A DNA stretch of 43,469 nucleotides from Bifidobacterium thermophilum DSM 20210 (GCA_000771265.1 JDUB01000019.1:1-43469), one strand, 5' to 3'; counted from the stretch's first letter, positions 33,259 through 42,559 are shown. Translations and numbers: made by a program. The notes: generated by a model not told the origin, from the letters alone.

Positions 33259-35808
33259 CTATCTCGTGATGCCCATAGTCGCCAGGCACCACGCGTTCTC
33301 GTACGAAATCTCGCGCCACTGACGGTACCTGCCGGACGTCCCGCCATGTCCCGCTTCGGTTTCGATCTTCTCGACGGCATCCACGCCAGCCGCCTGCAAG
33401 CGAGCCACCCATTTGAGCGGTTCGACGACAAGCACGCGCGTATCGTTCATTGACGTGGTCACGAAAATCTTCGGGAAGGCGCGCGCCCGCGGGTCTCCTG
33501 GTTCGGGAGCGTTTTCATACGGTGAATACGATTTCATGTACTCATACACCGCACGGTCGTGCAGCGGATCGCCCCACTCGTCCCATTCCGTCACCGTCAA
33601 CGGCAGCGACGGGTCAAGAATCGAGGTCAGCGCATCCACAAACGGCACGTCCGCCTCGATGCCCGCGTAACATTCCGGAGCCATATTCGCAATCGCGCCC
33701 ATGAGCAGACCGCCCGCCGAGCCGCCTTCCGCAACCGTACGCGCCGGCGAGGCGAGTCCCATGCGTTGCAGGGCGCGCGTCGCATCGACGAAATCCTCGA
33801 AGGTGTGCTTCTTGTTGAGCCGCCGCCCCTGCTCATACCAGGCGCGGCCCATTTCCCCGCCGCCACGAACGTGCACGCACGCGTACAGCACGCCGCGATC
33901 GAGCAGACTGAGCCGGGCAACCGAGAATCCGGGGTCAGAACTGACTTCATACGCCCCGTACCCGAGGATGAACATCGGAGATGACCCGTCGGCACGAATG
34001 CCATAGCATGCCGACTCGCCGGGTTGCGCAGACAGTTTGTCGCGACGCCACACCAACGACACGGGGATTGATTCGCCGTCACGTGCGCGCACCCAGATGC
34101 GACGTTCGGCGTACCGGTGGGCATCGAAATCGCCAAGTACGCGGGCCCTTTTAAGCAGCGTGTCCGCGCCCGTGGTCGGATCAACCTCATGCAGTTCGCC
34201 GGGGCGGGTGTAGCTGCCGAAGGAGTAGCGCATGCGCGGGGCGTCATAGGACGGATTGCCGGCGGCCCCGATGGAGTACAGCCGCCCGTCGTTACCGCGG
34301 TCGTTGGTATCGTCGCTCACACCATCGTTCGTACTAGTACCATTATTGCCACCATCATCCACGCCATCGTTCGTACCATCTGCGCAACTATCGCCGGCAC
34401 CAGCTTCCGCCAGCGGCGGCGGGACCAATTCGCGGAATCGCCAAGGACGCCCCGCAAGAAAGTCCTGGGCGGCATCGGTTTTCGCCATCACGGCAAGATG
34501 CGGCAGACTATCCGCGCGATACGACAGGGCAACGAAATACCGATGCAATGCGATTCCGTCGATGGACAACCCACGCGCACCCTGCAAAATCGTCGGGTTG
34601 CGCGGATCATGATATGGCGTGCCGACCGGCATGTCGGACGCACCGGCGAGCACCACATCCCCTTGTTCGCAGCCATACGGCGATCCGGCAGCCACGCACA
34701 CGCCTTCGCCGAGCCGGTACGGCGGCTTATGCGATCGCATATCGATCACGTCAATCTCAAAATTCGGATTCGTCGCGTTATGGTCCACAACGGCGACCGG
34801 AATGTCTTCGCCATGCTCGCCGGCGCCCTCGAAACACGCGAAACTCACGTCATACTCAATACCCTCACGGCGCGGGATGAACGAGGTGAACTCCCCCGTC
34901 GGATCGCTTGCGGGGAGCATGAGCACTTCGCTGGTGGTCTTGGACCCGGTGCAGATGACCACATGCCGTTCGTCGAAGCTCAGGCCGACACCCACCCAGA
35001 AACGCTCGTCCTGCTCGCGGAACACTTCGACGTCGTCGTCAACCGGCGTGCCGACGCGATGTCGGAACACCGCGTACGGACGCCATGCGTCGTCAAGCAC
35101 GGTGTAGAACACCCACGCGCCGTCGGCCGTGAAGCACGCCCCCGCAATGCCTTTGAGCACCTCAGGTAATTCATTGCCGTCATTCAAGTCGCGAATCCGG
35201 AAGTCGTAGCGTTCGTCGCCCGCAGTATCGACGCCGTAAAGCAGCCAGCGGCCGTCATGACTCACGTCCATGCCGCCGATGCGGAAGAAATCATGGCCCT
35301 GTGATTCTTTGTTCGCGTCGAAATACACCTGTTCCCCGGGCATGGAACCTGGTTCGGCCTCGCGGTCGATATGTGGCGGATCCCAATCATCCTCACCACG
35401 CACGGGAATGCGGCAGGATGCGGCGTATTGGCTGCCTTCCCGGGTCCGGGAAAAATACCAGTAGTCGTTCACTCGCGTAGGTACTGACATGTCGGTTTCC
35501 TGAACATGCGAGGTGAATTCCTTGAACAGGGTTTCGCGCAGATGGTGCAACGGAGCCATCCGGCGGTCGCAGTAGGCGTTTTGCGCGGCGACGTAAGCGG
35601 CGAGTTCCGGAGAATCCTTGTCGCGCATCCACTCATACGGATCGTCGAACACATCCCCGTGCTCAATCCGCCGGTGGGGCTCCTGCTTGGCGTACGGCGG
35701 GTTGTCGCCGGAGCCCAAGCCTGATGAACCAGACAAGCCTGAACCAGATTGCGAGCCCTTGCCGCAAAGCCCTTGCGGACGGTCGTCATTGCGCTGTTCG
35801 TCACTCAT
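33259..35808 (-). CDS. ptrB: S9 (prolyl oligopeptidase) family serine peptidase, oligopeptidase B-like
   Basis: The protein has 849 residues with an N-terminal beta-propeller and a C-terminal alpha/beta-hydrolase domain. The nucleophile lies in EGGSAGGLLMGAIANM, the catalytic His in ETEAGHGGTSGRY, and the Asp in the NDTRVLVVEP region. The propeller opens with PYEWMRDKDSPELAAYVAAQN, typical of oligopeptidase B, which cleaves after Arg/Lys in short peptides. A low-complexity insert of Asn, Asp and Gly (about 40 residues, coded near 34290-34390) interrupts the propeller. The start is uncertain: ATG at 35808 has TACGAT 7 bp upstream and no ribosome site; ATG at 35817 is the alternative. The first 35 residues are Gly/Ser-rich. 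Confidence 0.9.
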   Translation of the reverse strand: MSDEQRNDDRPQGLCGKGSQSGSGLSGSSGLGSGDNPPYAKQEPHRRIEHGDVFDDPYEWMRDKDSPELAAYVAAQNAYCDRRMAPLHHLRETLFKEFTSHVQETDMSVPTRVNDYWYFSRTREGSQYAASCRIPVRGEDDWDPPHIDREAEPGSMPGEQVYFDANKESQGHDFFRIGGMDVSHDGRWLLYGVDTAGDERYDFRIRDLNDGNELPEVLKGIAGACFTADGAWVFYTVLDDAWRPYAVFRHRVGTPVDDDVEVFREQDERFWVGVGLSFDERHVVICTGSKTTSEVLMLPASDPTGEFTSFIPRREGIEYDVSFACFEGAGEHGEDIPVAVVDHNATNPNFEIDVIDMRSHKPPYRLGEGVCVAAGSPYGCEQGDVVLAGASDMPVGTPYHDPRNPTILQGARGLSIDGIALHRYFVALSYRADSLPHLAVMAKTDAAQDFLAGRPWRFRELVPPPLAEAGAGDSCADGTNDGVDDGGNNGTSTNDGVSDDTNDRGNDGRLYSIGAAGNPSYDAPRMRYSFGSYTRPGELHEVDPTTGADTLLKRARVLGDFDAHRYAERRIWVRARDGESIPVSLVWRRDKLSAQPGESACYGIRADGSSPMFILGYGAYEVSSDPGFSVARLSLLDRGVLYACVHVRGGGEMGRAWYEQGRRLNKKHTFEDFVDATRALQRMGLASPARTVAEGGSAGGLLMGAIANMAPECYAGIEADVPFVDALTSILDPSLPLTVTEWDEWGDPLHDRAVYEYMKSYSPYENAPEPGDPRARAFPKIFVTTSMNDTRVLVVEPLKWVARLQAAGVDAVEKIETEAGHGGTSGRYRQWREISYENAWCLATMGITR

Positions 35809-35815
35809 AGGCACC

Positions 35816-35821
35816 ATCGTA
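35816..35821 (-). promoter_or_regulatory. -10-like box of the peptidase gene
   Basis: TACGAT lies 7 bp before the ATG at 35808 with no Shine-Dalgarno between, another leaderless-type layout. Confidence 0.35.
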
Positions 35822-35943
35822 AAACAAGCCCGGGGACGGTCCGATGACGGCGAGTTCACGCATGTCGCCCGCCGTTCTCCGTTGAGTCACCCCGCCTCTC
35901 GAAGTTGCATGCGTCGCGCGTCGAGCATCGCTTCGAACGAAAC

Positions 35944-37158
35944 CTAAGCGAACTGCCGCAGGTACGGCAGCATTGTCTTCATGAGATTGGCGCCAGTCGT
36001 ACCCGTGAACACCGGCACGTCCGTGACCGGCGAAGGCTGCGACTGCGTCATGCCACGAACCGGGCCGAGCGGCGAGGATTCCCGCGGGCTCAACTGCCGA
36101 ATACCAATGGCGAGGACACGCCCCGGATACCGTTTCGCGATGGTTGCATACGTGGTCGGATCCTTCTGCCCGTCATCGCCGATCAGAATGAACTTCATGT
36201 CCGGAAAATCGCCCATCAGCTGCTCGGCATACTCCAGCTTGTGCTGCACACCCGAAGGGATGAAGGTCTTCGGCCTGGGATCGAGGTCCCGCAACAGCAG
36301 AGGGCCGGCCGGGAAACCGTAATTCTCGATGAAATGGCGGATTGAGCTTTCCACATTCCACGGCGAGGTGGACAGGTAGAAGAACGGCGCGTCCGGGAAA
36401 ATATCCGCGATCCGGTTGAACAGCACCGCCATGCCTGGGACGGACGCTCGCTTCTGCGGATTGAGCAGCAGCAGATTGTATGCGGCCTTCCACAAGGTGG
36501 GCGCCTGCGTAATCATGATGGTGTCATCCACATCAGATATCACACCGACACGCGTGCCCGGCGCGATAGTGAACAGATTGGAATTGACCGCGTGACGACC
36601 CTCGACCTGATAGGACACGTGATGGATTCCGGGTTCGAGCGCCCGGTCGGCGACCAGATCCAGATATCCCGCGGAATCAGAGACCGCATAGTCGATGCTG
36701 CGCTCGCGGAATCTGTCGACCCGGTCGTAGACTTCACTTGTGCCGACCTGTACGGTTTCCACCGGAACACCGTCGATGGACAGCTTCACTTTGACTTTGG
36801 GCGCGGGAACCGCCAGCATGCCGCGCCATCCGCGCATCAGCGCGCCCGGTTTGCGGCGGAGCGGCTCGTACACGGTCCGGCAGATCAACCGCGAGAAATT
36901 GCTGGTGCCGTACCCAACATACGGCTCGACCTGTTGCCGCCAATTCAGATTGGTCACGATTGTCGTGGAAATCTTCGCCCACAGGCTGAACACGCCGGTA
37001 ACGATGCGGCGGAAAATCCTCACAGGAAGAGGCTTGACGTCGATTTGCTCATGTTTGGAGGCAGCATCGAAGGTAGTGACGACATGACGCGCCGGAATCG
37101 GCACAGTCGCCATGTCATCCTCATTCCGTTTGTGAGGGAATTGTGTAATGCTGCTCAT
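35944..37158 (-). CDS. APP1-type (DUF2183) phosphatase-like protein
   Basis: The 404-residue protein matches the family of yeast App1, a Mg-dependent phosphatidate phosphatase of HAD type. The catalytic DxDxT motif is in GVISDVDDTIMITQ. Later HAD-like motifs are FFYLSTSPWNVESSI, HKLEYAEQLM and FILIGDDGQKDP. An N-terminal beta domain of about 200 residues precedes it. There is no signal peptide. Substrate in bifidobacteria is unknown; a phospholipid or polyprenyl phosphate is plausible. Start 37158 is favoured by a perfect TATGAT 6 bp upstream (leaderless); an internal ATG at 37113 with GAGG upstream is the alternative. Confidence 0.88.
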   Translation of the reverse strand: MSSITQFPHKRNEDDMATVPIPARHVVTTFDAASKHEQIDVKPLPVRIFRRIVTGVFSLWAKISTTIVTNLNWRQQVEPYVGYGTSNFSRLICRTVYEPLRRKPGALMRGWRGMLAVPAPKVKVKLSIDGVPVETVQVGTSEVYDRVDRFRERSIDYAVSDSAGYLDLVADRALEPGIHHVSYQVEGRHAVNSNLFTIAPGTRVGVISDVDDTIMITQAPTLWKAAYNLLLLNPQKRASVPGMAVLFNRIADIFPDAPFFYLSTSPWNVESSIRHFIENYGFPAGPLLLRDLDPRPKTFIPSGVQHKLEYAEQLMGDFPDMKFILIGDDGQKDPTTYATIAKRYPGRVLAIGIRQLSPRESSPLGPVRGMTQSQPSPVTDVPVFTGTTGANLMKTMLPYLRQFA

Positions 37159-37164
37159 GCCCCC

Positions 37165-37170
37165 ATCATA
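37165..37170 (-). promoter_or_regulatory. -10 box of the APP1-type gene
   Basis: TATGAT on the minus strand (five of six consensus positions) ends 6 bp before the ATG at 37158, so the message probably begins at the start codon. Confidence 0.5.
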
Positions 37171-37290
37171 CGGTGGGGTGTTGAAGAACGGATGACGAGG
37201 GAGCGTGAGTTCCGGAAGAATTCAGGGCCGGCTCAGGGACATCCCAGATGGACATATCCGATGCAGACGGCCATCTCTGGCCAATCTTCT

Positions 37291-37332
37291 GCTTCTGCCG
37301 ACGCTGACGGGTGCCACAGCGCCGGCAGAAGC
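37291..37332 (-). terminator. Terminator-like hairpin of gcvH
   Basis: GCTTCTGCCG (37291-37300) pairs with CGGCAGAAGC (37323-37332), extended inside by CGCTG/CAGCG, giving about 15 paired positions with one mismatch. It lies 14 bp after the gcvH stop. There is no T-run. Confidence 0.6.
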
Positions 37333-37345
37333 TTCCGGGGGCGAC

Positions 37346-37759
37346 TTACAGCCGGCGAAGCATCGCCGCATACTGCTCGGCGGACAGCAGATCCGGCTCG
37401 TCGTCATCGAGTGCGATCTTAAGAATCCAGCCCTCGCCGTACGGGTCGCCGTTGATGATGCTCGGATCGTCCGCGGCCTCACGGTTCACGTACCGCACCG
37501 TGCCGGCGACCGGGCTGACCAGGGGTTCGACGGCCTTCGACGATTCCAACTCGACAATCTCGTCGCCCGCCTCGACGCGAGTGCCTACCTCCGGCAGATC
37601 GACGAAAACCAAGTCGCCCAACTGGTTGGCCGCGTATTCGGTGATGCCGACCACCGCGGGATCCACACTGGCGTCAACCCACACATGCTCGTCGGAGTAT
37701 TCCAGATGATCCGGGACTTCGAGATTCGGGCGATCATCTTCCTGTTCGTTATTGCTCAT
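37346..37759 (-). CDS. gcvH: Glycine cleavage H-like lipoyl carrier protein
   Basis: The 137-residue protein has a complete lipoyl-carrier fold: YSDEHVWVDASVDPAVVGIT, the NQLGDLVFVDLPEVG strand and the lipoylation loop VELESSKAVEPLVSPVAG with Lys75 as attachment site. Genes for the P, T and L proteins of glycine cleavage are not nearby, so its role may differ from glycine breakdown. LplA at 29.4-30.5 kb is the natural partner for loading it. The start at 37759 (MSNNEQ) has no clear ribosome site but has TACGCT 6 bp upstream. A hairpin follows the stop. Confidence 0.93.
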   Translation of the reverse strand: MSNNEQEDDRPNLEVPDHLEYSDEHVWVDASVDPAVVGITEYAANQLGDLVFVDLPEVGTRVEAGDEIVELESSKAVEPLVSPVAGTVRYVNREAADDPSIINGDPYGEGWILKIALDDDEPDLLSAEQYAAMLRRL

Positions 37760-37765
37760 GGCTTC

Positions 37766-37771
37766 AGCGTA
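37766..37771 (-). promoter_or_regulatory. -10-like box of gcvH
   Basis: TACGCT ends 6 bp before the ATG at 37759 and there is no Shine-Dalgarno, again a leaderless-type start. Confidence 0.35.
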
Positions 37772-37854
37772 CCGCATAAAGTCAACCGCCGCGCAAAGAT
37801 CGCGATACCGCAGCCGCAACCTACCTGGTCAGTACCCCACAACAGTCGCATATC

Positions 37855-37951
37855 ACAAACTGTCTACGCAAACCCTGCTCCCAGCGTAACCAGTTTGAGG
37901 AGTTATACAAACTGTCTACGCAAACCGGGCACTCAACGTAATCAGTTTGTG
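37855..37951. repeat. Two tandem copies of the ACAAACTG...CAGTTTG inverted repeat
   Basis: Copy 1 pairs CAAACTGTCTACGC (37856-37869) with GCGTAACCAGTTTG (37884-37897). Copy 2 pairs the same left arm (37908-37921) with ACGTAATCAGTTTG (about 37936-37949). The copies are 52 bp apart and related to the perfect hairpin at 8982-9033. They lie just past the stop of the L,D-transpeptidase gene and could end its transcript. Confidence 0.75.
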
Positions 37952-37982
37952 AGGGGAGAACAGCTGTGGGCCGGCCTGCGGC

Positions 37983-39662
37983 TCAGCGCACCGGAGCAGT
38001 CGGTTGGGCACCGACCACCTGAACGAGCGTGCCATCCGGGCAGTTGTCGTAAATCCACTTGGCGTCAGCTTCGTTCATGTTGACGCAACCGTGCGAACCA
38101 TGACCGGTCGGGTCTCCAGAGGCGATGCCAGCCGCGTTCCAACCCGCCGTATGGAAGCCTTGCCCGCCATTGAAGTAGCTGACCCATTTGACACCTTTGC
38201 TCAGGTATTGGGAACCGTCATCATTGGTGCCGCGCATGTCCTGCACCTGGTATTTCAGGTAGATGAAATAATTGCCGGGTGTAGTCTCGTGCTTTCCGGT
38301 CTTGCCGGTGCACACGTTGAAGGTCTGGACAACCTGGTCGTTGTTGTATACGGTTGCGGTCTGCTTCGAACGGTCGACCACGATCTTCCACGTAACTTTC
38401 TGCTGTTCAGTGTCAAACTTCGTGACATCGCTGGCAACTGTCAGCGTCGCTGAACGATTCGCACTCAACGCGCTGTACACCTGATCGGCGACCGTAGCGG
38501 TGTCCTTGATCGCCACACCGTTCACGCCCTTGGTTTTCGTCATGATGACGTTGCCGGACGTATCCACCAGATCGACCTGATTGGTTTTCGTCTGGTTGAG
38601 GTGGTTGCCCAACTCGCCATTCATGTAGTCACTGATGGCCTGCTTGTTATAGGAGACCGCGATGGTGCCCTTCGCCGGGTCAGCTGTCGTAACGGTCCAC
38701 GAAGCGATGGTTGCCACCGGAATCTTGTATGTCGTGGCATCGCCGTTGTTGATGGTGATGCTCAGCCCAAGGCCGGCGTTCGCCTGATCGGCGGCGGTGG
38801 TCGCAGCCGCCTCGCTGATCGGCATGTCGGTCTGCGTGTAGGTGATGCTCGCGGTCCGCGTGGTTCCCGGCGTGTCTAGCGCCTGATCTATCGCCTTGAC
38901 CACGTTGTCCGTCACAGGCGCCTGCCCGCCTCGCCCCACGGTCACTGTGAATTTCTGCGACGTCTGATCATAGGCAATGGTGGATGCGATGGCCTGGCTG
39001 TCGTTCGGAATGAGCTTGCCAGTCAGGTATTGGCTGAGCGCAAGCTTGTCGGTGGTTGCGGCGAGCTTGACATTCTGCTTGCTGAACGGATTGATGCGCA
39101 CGAACGGATTGCCGTCTTTCGCGGCGATCAGCGCGGATACCGTTTGCTTCTGGTTGACATTGACGCCGAGATCCTTGAGGCTTGCGGTGATGGTATTGCC
39201 TTGCGAGTCGGTGACAGTGATCTTCGTGTTCTCCACCGCGGTTTTGACCGTGGCAGCCAGCTGCTCACTGTTCTGCCCTGCCACCGATGCACCGGCAAAC
39301 ATGACTCCCGGCGCGGCTTTGTCCTGATAGTACCAACGTGCCGTAAAGAAGGCGGCAACCGCCGCGGCGGCAAGCACTGCGAACACAATCAGCAGGATTC
39401 TCAGCCACAGACGCTTATGCGGCGGGCGTAACGCGGTGGCCATCTCATCGTCTGCATTGCCGTTTCCGGCGTCGGAGATGGCATACAGAGGGATCTCCAT
39501 ACCCGAGAGCGTGTCATCGTTCACATCGGCAGCATCGGCAGCCAGATTGGTTTTCCAGATGTCCCCTGGGGCATCAGGCTGCACCGGCACGCGCGTATTT
39601 CGCGGCATGTCGGGGCCCCCAACTCCGTATCGTGGCACGGAACCGTCAAAAGTGTTCGTCAC
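37983..39662 (-). CDS. L,D-transpeptidase (YkuD) with membrane anchor
   Basis: The protein forms 3-3 peptidoglycan cross-links or anchors proteins to peptidoglycan. A cytoplasmic tail of about 85 residues precedes one membrane helix (LLIVFAVLAAAAVAAFFTA). Two repeats of a PG-binding-type domain (residues about 110-400, PGVMFAGASVAGQNSEQL and TTAADQANAGLGLSITIN) follow, then a C-terminal YkuD domain with the catalytic motif HGSHGCVNM. I place the start at the GTG at 39662, because AGGAAAGG lies 7 nt upstream; the ATG at 39683 is only 1-2 nt from its nearest purine-rich stretch. The tandem hairpins at 37855-37951 follow its stop. Confidence 0.93.
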   Translation of the reverse strand: MTNTFDGSVPRYGVGGPDMPRNTRVPVQPDAPGDIWKTNLAADAADVNDDTLSGMEIPLYAISDAGNGNADDEMATALRPPHKRLWLRILLIVFAVLAAAAVAAFFTARWYYQDKAAPGVMFAGASVAGQNSEQLAATVKTAVENTKITVTDSQGNTITASLKDLGVNVNQKQTVSALIAAKDGNPFVRINPFSKQNVKLAATTDKLALSQYLTGKLIPNDSQAIASTIAYDQTSQKFTVTVGRGGQAPVTDNVVKAIDQALDTPGTTRTASITYTQTDMPISEAAATTAADQANAGLGLSITINNGDATTYKIPVATIASWTVTTADPAKGTIAVSYNKQAISDYMNGELGNHLNQTKTNQVDLVDTSGNVIMTKTKGVNGVAIKDTATVADQVYSALSANRSATLTVASDVTKFDTEQQKVTWKIVVDRSKQTATVYNNDQVVQTFNVCTGKTGKHETTPGNYFIYLKYQVQDMRGTNDDGSQYLSKGVKWVSYFNGGQGFHTAGWNAAGIASGDPTGHGSHGCVNMNEADAKWIYDNCPDGTLVQVVGAQPTAPVR

Positions 39663-39910
39663 GTTGATGCCTTTCCTATCCATTCCTGCCTGACTTTAGC
39701 CGCATCACATGACCAGTTCAGGGCACACACGCTTCGGAAACGATGTCACGTGTCGAACATCACATCCGGCACGCCGACAGCGTTGCGGCACGACCTGTGC
39801 ATGACAACCTATGCGACTCAACCCACAACCTGTGTGCCGCAACCGTGCTCAGGCGCATACCCGCACTCGAGCAGATAGCCACAGGTATCCAGCAGCGCAG
39901 CGACCCCAGT

Positions 39911-41023
39911 TCACAGCTCGTGCCCGAGCCACTCCTCGATCATGTAGCGCGCGATGGCGGCTTTGACCGGAGGCGTGACTTCGCCGGATGCGAGCGCCTG
40001 CTCATATTCGTCGCGGGTGAACCAGCGCGCGTCCCCGGTTTCCTCGCCGTCCACGCGGATATCCGTGCTCAGTGCCCGCGCCTTGAACGCGACCATCAGG
40101 GATGCCGGGAACGGCCACGGCTGGGAACCGAGATATTTCACCTCGCCCAGTTCGATGCCGGTCTCCTCGCGGGTTTCCCTACGGCAGGCGTGCTCAAGGT
40201 TCTCCCCGGCTTCCACGAATCCGGCGGATACTGAGTACATGGTCTTGGTCTGCCACGCGCGATTATGTTGCAGCAGCAAGCGGTCCTGCGAATCCACGAC
40301 GGAGACGATGACGGCAGGCTCGATGCGAGGGAACAGCAGTCTGTTGCCGTCCGCCGCGTTCGTGCAGCGCTGTGCCCAACCACCCAGCGCTGGTTTGACC
40401 TCGGCCCCGCACGTCGGGCAGTGCCGTTGCCGCATATGCCACACGCTCAACGAGGCTGCCGTGGTGGCCTGCCCTGCCTCACGTGCGGAGGCATGCGGCG
40501 CGAATCCTCGCAGATCGACCCAATCGAAGCGTTTCGCCGCCTGTTCGAGCGCCGACAGAACTGCGCGCGGCTTGCGTGAAGCGGTATCCCCGGTCGTAGC
40601 GCCGAATGCGTCGTCGGCACCCTCGTATGCGGAATCCGGCACACGGTCGTCGAAGTTGTTGTCATGAAGCCCCGGCAAGCGCGTCACGTCTACAGCCACA
40701 ACCTGCTCCGCGCGAGCGCCGCCATAGGAGCCCAGGAATATCGGGACGGCCTGCGGGTGCGAGGCGAGTTCCGGAAGCACATAGGCTCCGGGGAGCGTTG
40801 CCAAACGCAACTTGACATTGTCATAATCGACCAAATCGCCTTGCCCCTTGGGTACGGCGACTTTGCCGCCATCGACGAGCATGACCGTGCACACCGGCGA
40901 TGACAGTACTGACGAGAACAGGTCCGGGTCGTTCCTGCGATCGACCTGATAATCGATATCCCCTTGTGCCAGAGGAAGGAACGGCAGAGCTTGCGTGAGC
41001 GCAAGCGGTGAAAACATGCTCAT
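39911..41023 (-). CDS. nudC: NADH pyrophosphatase / NAD-capped RNA hydrolase (NudC-like)
   Basis: The 370-residue protein cleaves NADH, and in other species removes NAD caps from RNA. It has an N-terminal domain, a zinc-ribbon region (HCPTCGAEVKPALGGWAQRC) and a Nudix domain with box GFVEAGENLEHACRRETREE followed by TGIELGE. The NADH-specific SQPWPFPASLM motif follows the Nudix box. The ribbon has only three Cys: the fourth ligand position after the third Cys (CTNA) is not Cys. The start at 41023 follows GAGG about 10 nt upstream. It may be preceded in the same transcript by the hydrolase gene, across a hairpin at 41141-41168. Confidence 0.92.
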   Translation of the reverse strand: MSMFSPLALTQALPFLPLAQGDIDYQVDRRNDPDLFSSVLSSPVCTVMLVDGGKVAVPKGQGDLVDYDNVKLRLATLPGAYVLPELASHPQAVPIFLGSYGGARAEQVVAVDVTRLPGLHDNNFDDRVPDSAYEGADDAFGATTGDTASRKPRAVLSALEQAAKRFDWVDLRGFAPHASAREAGQATTAASLSVWHMRQRHCPTCGAEVKPALGGWAQRCTNAADGNRLLFPRIEPAVIVSVVDSQDRLLLQHNRAWQTKTMYSVSAGFVEAGENLEHACRRETREETGIELGEVKYLGSQPWPFPASLMVAFKARALSTDIRVDGEETGDARWFTRDEYEQALASGEVTPPVKAAIARYMIEEWLGHEL

Positions 41024-41140
41024 TGTTGGTCGTCCTCGATTCGTTCATTGTGGCCGTGACATCCGTTACGACCGATACTTCCAATAATCCCCGTCATGAT
41101 CGTCTTCTTATTTTCGCGATATCCCATATTCCTGCGATAT

Positions 41141-41168
41141 CCCAGAGCGATGTCAGGGACGCTCTGGG
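41141..41168 (-). terminator. Hairpin spanning the hydrolase stop codon
   Basis: CCCAGAGCG (41141-41149) pairs perfectly with CGCTCTGGG (41160-41168), with the stop codon in the loop. Two direct copies of GCGATATCCCA lie just beyond, in about 41115-41144. There is no T-run, so it may attenuate rather than stop transcription. Confidence 0.45.
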
Positions 41169-42211
41169 CACTCAAGCCGCTGAACACGCGACATCAGATC
41201 GACTAACGCCTCGGCGACGACATCAGGATGCTCGACAGCGCTGAAATGTCCGCAATCAGGAATCTGTGTGAACGAGACCTCCGTGCCGGTCATCGCCGCG
41301 GCGAGCGCCCGCATCTGTTCCGGTGGGCTGGATGGGTCGCATTCGCCGCTGATAACCGCTGTGGGCGCTTGAACGGCAGCGAGCTGGTCATTGAGATCCG
41401 GCCGCCCGGCGGCCATACGCTGCCTCCAGGCGATTCCCTCTGGGCTTTGGGATTGGATCCAAGCTGTCATCTGTTTGATGAAGGCGTCGGAACGTTTGAC
41501 GCTCGAGTCACCGTCCTGGGGCTCGGCGAAATGCATGACCGGCTCAATTGTGTGCTCATGCTCGCACTCGTCGGCGATACGAAGCCTGTTCGCGCGTGCG
41601 GTATCGTCGTCCGCGGATGCTTTGGTATCACACATGGCGAGCCCCGCAATCAGGTCTGGGTGGCGTCGTTGCATGTCCATGACCACATATCCGCCCATGG
41701 ACAGGCCGACCCATACGGCCTTACGGTATCCCGCACGCCGCAACAGGGACGCATAGGCATCGGTCATCAGGTCGAGTGCGTCCGTGTATGCGCCGTCTGC
41801 GGCTATGCGGCCGCTGCCTACGACGGCGGGAATCGGACTGTTCCCAGCCCCCGGCATGTCAGGCGCCCACAGGGCGAAGGTGTCCAGCCCTTGCATGTTC
41901 GCGCGCTTGATGATCTGGTCCGCGCAAGCGTCCCACATATGGTGGTCGACCGGGAAGGCGTGCACCAGAATCATCGGCGTCGCCGAGCCGTCGCGGTACA
42001 CCGTGTTGTTGAGCGCGAATGGATGATGATGTTCGACAACGGTAGCCGACACGCAGGTAGTAGCGGCGGTTTGCGCGGGTTCGAGTGTTTCGGGTGCCGC
42101 TGCTGCGCCAGTTGCCGTAGTTGCGCCGCTTGCGTCGGTCACGCCAATTTCCGTGATTGCCCCAGCTTTCCCGCAAATATCGCGATATCCAGCATTACGT
42201 TGTTCTGTCAT
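41153..42211 (-). CDS. Alpha/beta hydrolase
   Basis: The 352-residue protein has an alpha/beta-hydrolase fold: MILVHAFPVDHHMWDAC with the oxyanion region, nucleophile elbow WVGLSMGGYVVMD, acid residue in ISGECDPSSPP and catalytic His in IPDCGHFSAVEHP. A small cap of about 70 residues lies between. The first 65 residues are Ala/Thr-rich and not conserved, without a signal peptide. The substrate is not predictable; esterase or 3-oxoadipate-enol-lactonase-like activity is typical of this branch. AAGGAC precedes the ATG at 42211 with a good spacing. The 42212-42559 gap upstream has no gene I can recognise. Confidence 0.88.
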   Translation of the reverse strand: MTEQRNAGYRDICGKAGAITEIGVTDASGATTATGAAAAPETLEPAQTAATTCVSATVVEHHHPFALNNTVYRDGSATPMILVHAFPVDHHMWDACADQIIKRANMQGLDTFALWAPDMPGAGNSPIPAVVGSGRIAADGAYTDALDLMTDAYASLLRRAGYRKAVWVGLSMGGYVVMDMQRRHPDLIAGLAMCDTKASADDDTARANRLRIADECEHEHTIEPVMHFAEPQDGDSSVKRSDAFIKQMTAWIQSQSPEGIAWRQRMAAGRPDLNDQLAAVQAPTAVISGECDPSSPPEQMRALAAAMTGTEVSFTQIPDCGHFSAVEHPDVVAEALVDLMSRVQRLECPERP

Positions 42212-42559
42212 TGCTGTCCTTCGTTCCTTCCTTCATCCTGACCTATGTTGACTGAAATGTGGCTGGTATGTGACCAGTAGGTGGCTGACATCCGACTGCG
42301 TGTCCCACACCAGCGAATCACCCCGCATCACATCAAACTGCGTTCAACGATGGTCCCAAGTATCCGCGAAATCGACCGTCCGACCGTTCCGATTCTTGTT
42401 TTCCGTGAGCTTGATTTCATGGATTTCATGCGATCCGTACGCGCCTGACGTTGTCATAACGCAGCCGGATCAACGGTTCCGGTGTTGTTGTCGCCGCATT
42501 CGTCCCCATTCCTCAACTCTCATCTCGACTGCTTGACGTCGGCCCGTGGTCCACACAAA
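42212..42559. other. Intergenic stretch, no gene seen
   Basis: This 348-bp region lies between the hydrolase start and the DUF4916 stop. It includes the hydrolase promoter side and loose repeats of GTGGCTG/GTGACCAGTAG around 42254-42290. I see no convincing gene, terminator or strong inverted repeat. Confidence 0.4.
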
